A DNA stretch of 64,000 nt, taken from contig JANYHM010000077.1 of assembly GCA_025359065.1 (NCBI GenBank), positions 18,023-82,022 on the forward strand, written 5' to 3'. Each line of letters begins with the position of its first letter. Within the stretch, counting starts at the first letter, position 1. The notes under the pieces were generated by a model. That model was not told the DNA's origin. It made no database searches and saw only the letters and a program-made list of their open reading frames with translations. The position numbers and the translations under genes are program-made. This stretch comes from Synechococcales cyanobacterium GL140_1_metabinner_5_sub. GTDB taxonomy: Bacteria; Cyanobacteriota; Cyanobacteriia; Cyanobacteriales; Chamaesiphonaceae. This document shows, one piece after another, positions 38,052 to 45,707 of the stretch.

Positions 38052-38972
38052 ATGGAAAGCCTAAAAGGACGAGACTTATTGAGCATGGCGGATTTGAGCG
38101 GTGCGGAGTTATCTGGCATTGTTAAAATGGCGATCGAACTTAAAACAGGCAAGATCGATCCTCGCACCCGCAAAAACCTCGGTCTATTGTTTACTAAGGC
38201 TTCTACCCGCACCAGAGTCAGCTTTACCGCCGCCATGTATCAGTTAGGTGGCCAAGTGATTGACCTGAACCCCAACTCCACTCAAATAGGCCGGGGAGAG
38301 CCATTACAGGACACCGCACGGGTGCTCGATCGCTACCTAGATATCCTAGCCATCCGCACCTTCAATCAACAGGATTTGGAGTTGTTTGCTGTCAACGCCA
38401 AAATGCCAATAATCAACGCTCTCACTGACCTAGAGCATCCCTGTCAGGTCTTGGCCGATCTCCAGACTATTTATGAGTACTTTGGTACTTGTCAAGGATT
38501 AAAGCTGGCTTACTGTGGAGACGGCAACAACATGGCGCATTCTTTACTAATTGGTGGAGCTTTGGTGGGCATGGATGTGGCCGTGGCCGCACCTGCTGGG
38601 TTTGCGCCTGCGACCCAGATAGTTGCTCAAGCTGAAAAAATTGCTCAGGGCACCAAAGCCAAAATTACGATTACTGAAGATCCGGCAGCGGCGGTGCGGG
38701 GAGCAAATATTGTTTATACCGACGTGTGGGCGAGTATGGGTCAAGAAGCAGAGGCGATCGATCGCATCCCATTATTTATGCCTTACCAGGTGAACAGGCA
38801 GCTTATGAGTTTGGCCGACGCTAAATCGATCGTGTTGCACTGCTTACCAGCTCACCGGGAAGAAGAAATTACTGAAGAAGTTTTGGAAGGCGATCGATCA
38901 AAGGTGTGGGATCAAGCTGAAAATCGTCTACATGCTCAAAAAGCCCTAATTGTCGCATTGCTGGGGCTGTAA
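38052..38972 (+). CDS. argF: Ornithine carbamoyltransferase
   Basis: 306 residues, standard length. The carbamoyl-phosphate motif STRTRVSF starts at residue 51; EHPCQVLADLQT and the ornithine-side HCLPAHREEEIT are intact. The enzyme makes citrulline from ornithine and carbamoyl phosphate in arginine synthesis. It is convergent with the transglutaminase-like gene, with 13 bp between the stops. Confidence 0.97.
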   Translation: MESLKGRDLLSMADLSGAELSGIVKMAIELKTGKIDPRTRKNLGLLFTKASTRTRVSFTAAMYQLGGQVIDLNPNSTQIGRGEPLQDTARVLDRYLDILAIRTFNQQDLELFAVNAKMPIINALTDLEHPCQVLADLQTIYEYFGTCQGLKLAYCGDGNNMAHSLLIGGALVGMDVAVAAPAGFAPATQIVAQAEKIAQGTKAKITITEDPAAAVRGANIVYTDVWASMGQEAEAIDRIPLFMPYQVNRQLMSLADAKSIVLHCLPAHREEEITEEVLEGDRSKVWDQAENRLHAQKALIVALLGL

Positions 38973-38985
38973 GAATTATTGATCG

Positions 38986-41274
38986 CTAACTTTTAGATTT
39001 GATGGTGAGCAAAATAGATCGCAGATAATCTACGTTTTGCGGTTCACCACCATAGCGCCAAGCCACATAGGCCAAAACGATCGGCTCCACCACCATCCCG
39101 ATTGAACCATCTAATCCATGCCAATGCTCCAGCGGAGTTTCGTGCATCTGTCGCACCGGCAACTCCCGCCGCTGCAACAGGCTCAACATTTGTTGATAGA
39201 CCTGCTCCATCGGCGGCTGCTGTTTTAACCAGTGCCCATAGCGCCAGCGTCGCCAAGACCGCCACAGCATCCAACCACCAAAAGACAGCACCACTACACC
39301 CGCCAAACCGCAGATAGCACCAAACCATCCCTGAGTGCAGAAAACCCAAATAGTAATCAACAGCGACAAAATGCCCCCGATCGCCCAGGCCAGCCAGGCA
39401 GTCACCGGCACTGGTAACAAACCCGCCACCCAATTCCAAAGCTGCTTCACTACCCCAAACACCTGACTGTCTTCTACGCTCGGTGGTAATAATGGATGTC
39501 CGGGAATAGGGTCAAAGGCAAACCAGCCGTACTTGGGAAAATACACCTCAGTCAAAGCATGAGCATCGGTATTTTTGACTTCATACATGCCCGTAAATGG
39601 ATTGAAATAACCCGGATCGAAACCCACCGCTAATCTGGCTGGAATGCCTATCGACCGCAGCATTAAAGTGTGAACAGTTGCAAAATGATCTGGATATCCC
39701 CCTGCCACACATTCTTTTTTGACTCCCTGACAACGAAACAAAAACCAGTCAGCCAAATCAGCGTTAGCCGGTAATTGCGGTAAATTCACCAAATCTTGAG
39801 GGATTTGATAATTTTGCTTAAGATACTGAGCTAGATACAGCGCCTTATCATAGTTATTATCTAAAGGAGTTGTTTCTCGGCTCACTTGCGACAGAGTATA
39901 ATCAGCCACCAGCTTTTCGGTGAAAGGACGCAGCTTGGCTGCCAATGTCTCAGGAATTTGTAAATAGTCGGCTAAAATTTTGCGAACACTGCTGATTTTA
40001 TAGTTTTCTCCGGCCTTGGCTAAAGCCGCCGGATCTCGTTCAGGCACTTGAGAAATTACCGTGTAGGTAAAATTGGGTACCAAGCTGCCCGGAGCGCGGA
40101 GGCTACCTTCTCGATCGACCGCCATTTCGGGAGTAGGAAAATACAGCTCATCGGGAGTAGTCAAAGCTGGCAAAACATTTGGTAGCTCTGCCACCGTAGT
40201 ATAGCTTTGGACAATCCGCCGCGACTTGGAATAAGTCGGATTTGGCAGACTAAACTTATTTGCCCAGCCCGGACGCTGTACCTTTTTGGCCTCATCATTT
40301 TTAGAGACCACCCAGCCTTGACCCGTGTAGCGATCAAACCCCAGCACCCGCCAAAAACCTGGAGACTGAGAACGCACTCTCATCACCAATTTGGGCTTTA
40401 ACACCCCGCGTACATTCTGATTCATACTCTGGTTAAAACCATAGTAGTTACTATCATCAAAAGCATCTTGATCTTCTTCTTTTGCTTTACCAGCACCTTG
40501 GCCGCTACTAACCCCTTGGCCTGCTTGACCACTTTTCCCCCGACTCTGATAACCCGGATTTACAATTTTACTGGCATCAAAAGTAGAGCTAATGGGCAAC
40601 GAACTGCTCATCGGCATACTCTGTACCTGATAACTGGGTAAACGGGGCATAACCGCAAACACCACTAATCCGAGAGCTATGGCCGTTGCCAACAGTTTAC
40701 TTAAACTTTTTACCGGCAAGGCCGCAGCTTGGCCTTGAAAAGTTCCTCGCTGAAGTTCTAAAACTGGTAGCCTTAAACGCGATCGATAGTCTAAAACCAT
40801 CACTGGCAGTGCTACAGCCAAAAATACTAACAGCATTGGGGCAAAAGCCATGGTTTGCCCGATCGTTGCTGCCACAGAAATTAAAATGACTCCAATAATA
40901 ATCGAATAGCCCAAATCTTTGCGACGGGGCATATCAAAAGTATGGATGGCCTGGACTTCTACCAGTAACTCGGCCAGCACCATGCGAGTATCGTTCAGGT
41001 TGCCCAACAAATTTTGAAAAAAATGAAACAATGCCACCAACAAGGCAGCAGCCAAAGCAAACTTGATCCCTATTTGAGGACGTTGACGCTGCCGCCAGCT
41101 CCAGGTTGCCCCCACTAAACTGAGGGGCACTGCCCAGAAACTCATTTGGGTATCGGCGGCTACATCGGTGGCCATGATGCCGATCGATACCATCAACTGA
41201 ATCAACACGCGCAGCAGCAGCGAGTTTTCGGGATCGACTATTGGACGAGCAGAAAATAGTCGATTGGCTGTCAT
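38986..41274 (-). CDS. Transglutaminase-like membrane protein (TgpA/DUF3488 type)
   Basis: 762 residues. An N-terminal block of about six membrane helices (to about 210) precedes a large extracytoplasmic part, a transglutaminase-core domain (about 480-610) and two further helices (about 640-690). The His and Asp regions are intact: NTDAHALTEVYFPKYGWFAFDP. The canonical Cys (in C-E/D-H-F-A) is replaced by Pro in GGYPDHFATVHTLMLRSIGIPARLAVGF at about residue 527. Two nearby cysteines (FRCQGVKKEC) may substitute or form a disulfide. The family is often near peptidoglycan or secretion genes; function in cyanobacteria is unknown. It follows the 72-residue gene by 12 bp. Confidence 0.9.
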   Translation of the reverse strand: MTANRLFSARPIVDPENSLLLRVLIQLMVSIGIMATDVAADTQMSFWAVPLSLVGATWSWRQRQRPQIGIKFALAAALLVALFHFFQNLLGNLNDTRMVLAELLVEVQAIHTFDMPRRKDLGYSIIIGVILISVAATIGQTMAFAPMLLVFLAVALPVMVLDYRSRLRLPVLELQRGTFQGQAAALPVKSLSKLLATAIALGLVVFAVMPRLPSYQVQSMPMSSSLPISSTFDASKIVNPGYQSRGKSGQAGQGVSSGQGAGKAKEEDQDAFDDSNYYGFNQSMNQNVRGVLKPKLVMRVRSQSPGFWRVLGFDRYTGQGWVVSKNDEAKKVQRPGWANKFSLPNPTYSKSRRIVQSYTTVAELPNVLPALTTPDELYFPTPEMAVDREGSLRAPGSLVPNFTYTVISQVPERDPAALAKAGENYKISSVRKILADYLQIPETLAAKLRPFTEKLVADYTLSQVSRETTPLDNNYDKALYLAQYLKQNYQIPQDLVNLPQLPANADLADWFLFRCQGVKKECVAGGYPDHFATVHTLMLRSIGIPARLAVGFDPGYFNPFTGMYEVKNTDAHALTEVYFPKYGWFAFDPIPGHPLLPPSVEDSQVFGVVKQLWNWVAGLLPVPVTAWLAWAIGGILSLLITIWVFCTQGWFGAICGLAGVVVLSFGGWMLWRSWRRWRYGHWLKQQPPMEQVYQQMLSLLQRRELPVRQMHETPLEHWHGLDGSIGMVVEPIVLAYVAWRYGGEPQNVDYLRSILLTIKSKS

Positions 41275-41286
41275 TTGTTAAGATTT

Positions 41287-41505
41287 TTAGGAAGCTGGAG
41301 GTGGCGCTTCTTTAGTATTCCCAGCTAAGAACTGATTTGTTTCATCTGTAGTTTCTGGCGTAGATATTTTTTCAGCAACCAGATCACCGCTAGGTTCATT
41401 GCCGTAATCCTTCACTTCTGTTTCCCAGGGGAAGAGAGGAGGCTCTTGATCGACTTCGGTTGTCAACCGTTTCTTCATTAAAAAATACACGCGCTTATTT
41501 ACCAT
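41287..41505 (-). CDS. Small hypothetical protein upstream of the transglutaminase-like gene
   Basis: 72 residues. It has a strong ribosome site (GGAGG, 9 nt before ATG), and the start is set by it. The centre is PPLFPWETEVKDYGNE, followed by a low-complexity, Thr/Pro/Ala-rich acidic tail. No membrane segment is present. It ends 12 bp before the transglutaminase-like gene and is almost certainly cotranscribed with it. I do not recognise a named family. Confidence 0.75.
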   Translation of the reverse strand: MVNKRVYFLMKKRLTTEVDQEPPLFPWETEVKDYGNEPSGDLVAEKISTPETTDETNQFLAGNTKEAPPPAS

Positions 41506-41514
41506 TACTATTTA

Positions 41515-41519
41515 CCTCC
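41515..41519 (-). promoter_or_regulatory. Strong Shine-Dalgarno site of the 72-residue gene
   Basis: GGAGG on the minus strand, 9 nt before ATG 41505. It is one of the strongest ribosome sites in a window where many genes lack one, and it decides the start against the downstream in-frame ATG. Confidence 0.75.
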
Positions 41520-41748
41520 ATGCAGATAACGCAATAATCAACAGATTACAGTTTGATTGTTAAAGTCAAAAACTGCCATCATATTAATCACTTTGTGACG
41601 TACTTACAAGATGAGACTTGAATTCCGTCGTTAGCTGCATCGAAGACACTGTTCTGTATGGAATATTCCGAGTTTTTGGGAAGTGATCCGGCATGATTGG
41701 GAATCCGGAAACATCGCGTTAAAATGAGCTTTCTTTCCAATTTGGCTT

Positions 41749-42192
41749 ATGACCCTCACCCAACAAATCCACAACTTGGTCGAGACTGCCCCGACTGATC
41801 TTCAAATCTCGATCGCCGCTTTGGCTCCAGCTTTAGAACAGGCCGCGATCGAACTCAAACACCTGCAATACTTTGTCGCAGTTAGTTCTACCGGTCAATG
41901 GATTGCCACCACCTTGCAAAATCGCCAATCGCGACAAGAAATCAAAGTGATCTATTGCTTTGCCAAAGTTGGCGACCTTCAGGTCTTTTATGAAGAAGCC
42001 ACATCTTCAGCAGAACTGCCAGTGATTGACCTATTGTTTCAGTTGACTGCGCTAGATGACATTGATCGGCTGGTTTTCTTTGATAGTGCTGATGCTAACC
42101 AGGGAAGAAATGTGAGTAAGCTGGATTTACAGCGGTCGATCGAGCAACAGCTAAAATCTGCCGCCACTCTGCCACCAGACAACTTCTGCTAA
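41749..42192 (+). CDS. Conserved hypothetical protein
   Basis: 147 residues, soluble. The first 35 residues form helices (LTQQIHNLVETAPTDLQISIAALAPALEQAAIEL), then a beta-rich part (YFVAVSSTGQWIATTLQNRQSRQEIKVIYCFAKVGDLQVFY) and a short C-terminal helix. I recognise the general look of a cyanobacterial conserved protein but no characterised family. It is transcribed alone, with 192 bp of noncoding DNA after it. Confidence 0.75.
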   Translation: MTLTQQIHNLVETAPTDLQISIAALAPALEQAAIELKHLQYFVAVSSTGQWIATTLQNRQSRQEIKVIYCFAKVGDLQVFYEEATSSAELPVIDLLFQLTALDDIDRLVFFDSADANQGRNVSKLDLQRSIEQQLKSAATLPPDNFC

Positions 42193-42384
42193 ATTCTCTA
42201 GCCATAATATATAGTTTTGTGCGAACTAAGTTATCGAAAGATTGCGAAAGCTTCATATGTAAGGCTACTAAAATTAATATAGTAAGTACAGCCACTCGCG
42301 GTCTATTTTGGTCAGCAACAGCCAGAAAGTCCTGTCCGCTTAGCTGCTGGATACATCCTCTTCAAAAAAAATTCATATAAGATT

Positions 42385-42684
42385 ATGAGCAACATCACAA
42401 AATATCGGATGGTCTGCACGCTCTCTTTTAGCGATATCTATGGTCAGATCGTGGTGTGGTTAATGGTGATTTTTGTGAGCTTGGCATCGGCTCTATCTCT
42501 GTGGAGCAGCGCTCGCCAAATTTATGCCATGGCCACGGTTGGTCTAATTTTGGTGCTGTCTCTGCCTTTTTTACTGTTTGCCTTTGTCACCACTCTGTTG
42601 AATCACTTAGAGTTTTTACCTCTAGAAGATACCGAAACTACTCGGACAACTTCTCGGACTCTAGCCGGAACGGCTAGAGGTTAA
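42385..42684 (+). CDS. Small two-helix membrane protein, unknown function
   Basis: 99 residues with two hydrophobic segments (about 19-41 and 45-73: IVVWLMVIFVSLASALSLW and AMATVGLILVLSLPFLLFAFVTTLL). The Thr/Arg-rich C-terminal tail is encoded within a short hairpin (see 42659). No known family is evident. The stop is immediately followed by a long bidirectional terminator. Confidence 0.7.
   Translation: MSNITKYRMVCTLSFSDIYGQIVVWLMVIFVSLASALSLWSSARQIYAMATVGLILVLSLPFLLFAFVTTLLNHLEFLPLEDTETTRTTSRTLAGTARG
42659..42679 (+). other. Hairpin in the last codons of the two-helix membrane protein gene
   Basis: CTCTAGCCG and CGGCTAGAG form a perfect 9 bp stem around a GAA loop, ending 4 bp before the stop codon. 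With the next hairpin it makes a double stem-loop at the 3' end of the message. Confidence 0.6.
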
Positions 42685-42685
42685 G

Positions 42686-42741
42686 AATTCTTAGATCAAA
42701 AAGCGACCCAAATACTTGGGTCGCTTTTTGATCTAAGAATT
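42686..42741. terminator. Perfect 26 bp bidirectional terminator hairpin
   Basis: Arms 42686-42711 and 42716-42741 are perfect reverse complements with a four-base loop ATAC. The core is AAAAAGCGACCCAA paired with TTGGGTCGCTTTTT, which gives a G/C stem with T-run on both strands. It exactly fills the gap between two convergent genes: it starts just after one stop and touches the stop of the other (42742). Confidence 0.92.
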
Positions 42742-43518
42742 TTAAATATGAGCGATCGGCCAATTCTCTTCTCGTTGATAATTGTTCATATCAGTGAACT
42801 TGCGCAGCTCTACCCGAGAAAAAGATAGCTCGGGAGCAGCTTCGATCCACTGGAGATTGAGATCTTGCAGCGTATGACTAAAAGCCTGTTGATCGAACTG
42901 CTGCTGCACGTTACCAAAATAGGCAATGGTAATATGGGCAGTAAAATGATACTGCTGCTCTACACCTAAATCCATCAAACCAGGGTTCTGATAGACCGAT
43001 CGACGAAAGGCTATTACTCGATCGTAGCTTTCTTCGTTAGCCGGAACTAAGCTCACCGAAATCGCTCTAGGACGCAGCATTAACCCCATGACTTGCCAGC
43101 GAACTGGTTCAGTACTAGTAGATTGATATCCGGCAATCCCTGCCGCAATTTGCTGACGCAGCTTGTCTTCAAAAGCAGGATCTTGATCGGCTAAATTGTG
43201 GTAAGAATTCGCCCAAACCAAATCGGCCACAGTCATGTGGAAGCCTTCTGGGGAAACCAAAGCAACTAAGTCTGGAGCAACCTGTTTGGCGATTTGCTCT
43301 TGGCACTGCTGCAAATTTTCATAGAACTGACGGTTGGCAGCATCTTGGTTGGCTGTGGGAGTAATAATCGAATACCCTGAAAACTCTACTGGCAGTCGTT
43401 TTTGACCTTGTAGCTCAAACTTTGGCGATTCCTGCAAAGTGCTTACCTGGGTGGCATAGGTGTCGGGCAAGGTCAGTTTTGCCACTCGATTGAGGTAGCT
43501 ATGGTAATTATCATCCAT
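42742..43518 (-). CDS. 2H phosphoesterase / DUF1868-like protein
   Basis: 258 residues. Two H-x-T/S motifs occur, HMTV (in SPEGFHMTVADL) and HITI (in FTAHITIAYFG), about 100 residues apart. This is the signature of the 2H phosphoesterase (2'-5' RNA ligase-like, cyclic phosphodiesterase) superfamily. The N-terminal RLPVEFSGYSIITPTANQDAANRQFYENLQ segment matches DUF1868-type members. The substrate is unknown: it could be RNA 2',3'-cyclic phosphate or a nucleotide. It is transcribed alone and ends at the double-ended terminator. Confidence 0.82.
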   Translation of the reverse strand: MDDNYHSYLNRVAKLTLPDTYATQVSTLQESPKFELQGQKRLPVEFSGYSIITPTANQDAANRQFYENLQQCQEQIAKQVAPDLVALVSPEGFHMTVADLVWANSYHNLADQDPAFEDKLRQQIAAGIAGYQSTSTEPVRWQVMGLMLRPRAISVSLVPANEESYDRVIAFRRSVYQNPGLMDLGVEQQYHFTAHITIAYFGNVQQQFDQQAFSHTLQDLNLQWIEAAPELSFSRVELRKFTDMNNYQREENWPIAHI

Positions 43519-43736
43519 GTTCGATCGACTCCTTTGCTGTTACAGATGGCAACAAGATTATGATTTGTTCAAGATTACTTCGTGCCTGTATCCACGATAT
43601 CGGATTGGGGGACTAGATTTTCATTGATTTTTCTTTATATTTATCGACGTGTCAGCACTTTTCAAATCGTCTATTGTTCGGCTGCTCAATTTGCATGGCA
43701 TAATAGCCAAAACACACCTTAAGAGCGAGTCTTCTT

Positions 43737-44192
43737 GTGCCTTTACTCACCACTGGTAAATCTTTCTGTCAAGACCTAGAAAAGCATGGAGCTTTAGGAG
43801 TTTATGCTCCCCTAGAAGGGGGATATGAAGGTCGCTACCAGCGGCGACTGCGCACCAAAGGCTATCAGAGCGTGTGCCTATTGGCCAGAGGCTTGGGCGA
43901 TTTGTCCTCTTACCTAACTGCGGTGCATGGAGTACGCCCAGCTCACTTGGGTAAAAAAGACATTCGAGTACAGTATGTACTGCCGGTGATTCAAACCCAC
44001 TTAGATACTTTACCCAAAGGCTCCTGTGGCTTGGTACTGTGGCTAGTAGATGGACATGTTTTGACTGGGGAAGAGCTGACTTATTTGGCCAGCCTGCCAC
44101 AATTGATTCCTGAAGTTAAGGTGGTGGTGGAATTGGGTGGCGAACGCTATTTTCGCTGGACAAAGTTAACCCCTGAACTGGTCTATGCCTAG
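43737..44192 (+). CDS. ndhN: NAD(P)H-quinone oxidoreductase subunit N
   Basis: 151 residues, GTG start at 43737. The sequence is diagnostic of NdhN: GALGVYAPLEGGYEGRYQRRLR, GYQSVCLLARGLGDLSSYLTAVHGVRPAHLGK and QYVLPVIQTHLDTLPKGSCGLVLWLVDG. NdhN is a stromal/cytoplasmic subunit specific to the photosynthetic NDH-1 complex, which takes electrons from ferredoxin for cyclic flow, respiration and CO2 uptake. It overlaps the following HAD gene by 8 bp. This is firm evidence for an oxygenic phototroph. Confidence 0.96.
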   Translation: MPLLTTGKSFCQDLEKHGALGVYAPLEGGYEGRYQRRLRTKGYQSVCLLARGLGDLSSYLTAVHGVRPAHLGKKDIRVQYVLPVIQTHLDTLPKGSCGLVLWLVDGHVLTGEELTYLASLPQLIPEVKVVVELGGERYFRWTKLTPELVYA

Positions 44193-44877
44193 AGCAATGG
44201 GAGTAAAACAACAGATCTCCGCTGTCATTTTTGACATGGACGGAGTTTTGGCAGACACGATCGATCTTCATTATCAATCTTGGCAACGAGTAGCTGATGA
44301 GTGGCAAATTCCTTTTAGCAAGGAAGACTACTCGCAGATCTTGGGGATGAAGCGGGAAGAAAGCATTGATTATTTGCTGCGAAATCATACTGTAGATGCG
44401 GGTACTCGTTTAGAGATGCTGCGCCGCAAGAATGACTATTACTTGGAACTAGTTGATACTTTAAACTCTGATAAACTTTTGCCGGGAGTTCAAAAGCTAC
44501 TAGCTGAACTCCAGGCAGCGCAAATGCGGATTGCTTTGGGTTCTTCTAGCAAAAATGCTGCATTGGTCTTGCAGAAACTCGGCATCGATAACCTATTTGA
44601 AGTAGTTGCTGATGGAAATAGTGTGCCCAACTCCAAGCCTTCTCCGGAAGTGTTTCAGAAGGCTGCGGAGCTGTTGGATTTACCCGCTGATGAATGTTTG
44701 GTAATTGAAGATGCTGCCGCTGGGGTCGAAGCCGCTAAAGCAGCAGGTATGATTGTCTTGGGGGTTGGCCCTACCGATCGATTACAGCAGGCCGATTTGG
44801 TTTTAGATAGTTTAGCCGACTGTTCTTGGTCGGCATTAGTAGATCAGCTAGGACTTTCTTCTTCGCCAGCCGAGTAG
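44185..44877 (+). CDS. HAD family hydrolase, beta-phosphoglucomutase-like
   Basis: 230 residues. HAD motif I is FDMDGVLADT (nucleophile and acid/base Asp), motif II is ALGSSS, motif III is the Lys in NSKPSPEVF, and motif IV is VIEDAAAGVEAAKAAG. The cap sequence MKREESIDYLL and the overall length match beta-phosphoglucomutases and related sugar-phosphate phosphatases. It starts inside the end of ndhN (8 bp overlap); ATG 44197 is an alternative start. The 3' end overlaps the convergent DUF2973 gene by 34 bp. Confidence 0.9.
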   Translation: MPRAMGVKQQISAVIFDMDGVLADTIDLHYQSWQRVADEWQIPFSKEDYSQILGMKREESIDYLLRNHTVDAGTRLEMLRRKNDYYLELVDTLNSDKLLPGVQKLLAELQAAQMRIALGSSSKNAALVLQKLGIDNLFEVVADGNSVPNSKPSPEVFQKAAELLDLPADECLVIEDAAAGVEAAKAAGMIVLGVGPTDRLQQADLVLDSLADCSWSALVDQLGLSSSPAE

Positions 44878-45128
44878 CTGGGGCTGTCGTTGTACAGGGC
44901 ATCTAGACGACTGCGGGCATCGTCAACATCGATCGATTTCATTACCAACAGTGGTTCACTGGTGATGCGACCATTGCCATCGAGCATTTCTGGATGAATC
45001 GGCTGGCCATTGTTGGGCACATAAGGGCGCTGGGCTTCAATGCCGAAATGCACCAGGCTGCGAATCAGATTACTAATGGCCAAAAAGGCCAAAATCGTAA
45101 AAGCAATTAAATATATAGTTTGTAACAT
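44844..45128 (-). CDS. DUF2973 family protein, N-terminally membrane-anchored
   Basis: 94 residues. One N-terminal helix (IYLIAFTILAFLAISNLIRSL) and the cyanobacterial DUF2973 pattern LVHFGIEAQRPY...HPEMLDGNGRITSEPLLVM and a SIDVDDARSRLDALY tail. Function is unknown. It lies 21 bp after the DUF2605 gene on the same strand; the two families are usual partners in cyanobacteria. The 3' end overlaps the HAD gene on the other strand. Confidence 0.88.
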   Translation of the reverse strand: MLQTIYLIAFTILAFLAISNLIRSLVHFGIEAQRPYVPNNGQPIHPEMLDGNGRITSEPLLVMKSIDVDDARSRLDALYNDSPSYSAGEEESPS

Positions 45129-45149
45129 ACTGGCCTGAAAGATTAAGGC

Positions 45150-45494
45150 TTATTGGGGTTGTTGATCAGAAGGAGGAAACTGCCGAAAGCGGGTAGATAC
45201 CTGCCAGCATTCTCCAACTAACTTATGCCATGTAAGCATGGTACTAGGTTCAATCCCTACTTGGCCATCAGTGGCGTTGAACAGCATTTGAGCTGCCCGC
45301 ACTTCTTGCTGAGCATTTTTTACCCGGGCTAGCAGGTTATTTTGGTTGGAGACAGTTAAGAAACCCATGCTTTCGGTTTCTAAGAGCTGAATAGATCCCT
45401 CAAACCAGTGGGCAAAATCTGCCAATAGTGGTTGAAGAATGGTTTTTAGTAGACTCTGCTCGGAAGGTTGAGAGGGGGGTTGAGAAGGAATCAT
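45150..45494 (-). CDS. DUF2605 family protein
   Basis: 114 residues, helical and soluble. LLKTILQPLLADFAHWFEGSIQLLETE and RVKNAQQEVRAAQMLFNATDGQVGIEPSTMLTWHKLVGECW match DUF2605, a small family found in cyanobacteria. Its gene precedes the DUF2973 gene. No function is known. It is divergent from thrS. Confidence 0.87.
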   Translation of the reverse strand: MIPSQPPSQPSEQSLLKTILQPLLADFAHWFEGSIQLLETESMGFLTVSNQNNLLARVKNAQQEVRAAQMLFNATDGQVGIEPSTMLTWHKLVGECWQVSTRFRQFPPSDQQPQ

Positions 45495-45707
45495 GGATTA
45501 TGTAGATAAGTAACTTTTATTAATCCCTCAATTCTAACCCGATTTTACAATTCTTTACTTTTACTTGACCAAGGATTAATAATTGCTGATTTTCCTGAGA
45601 AATAGAGGCTGGCCAGCACAATCAGTAGCCCGGTCAAATTCTCATCAAAAACGCCAAAGACGCTAAGATGATGGTTGGATTTACGTCATTGCGGGAACAT
45701 CGATATC

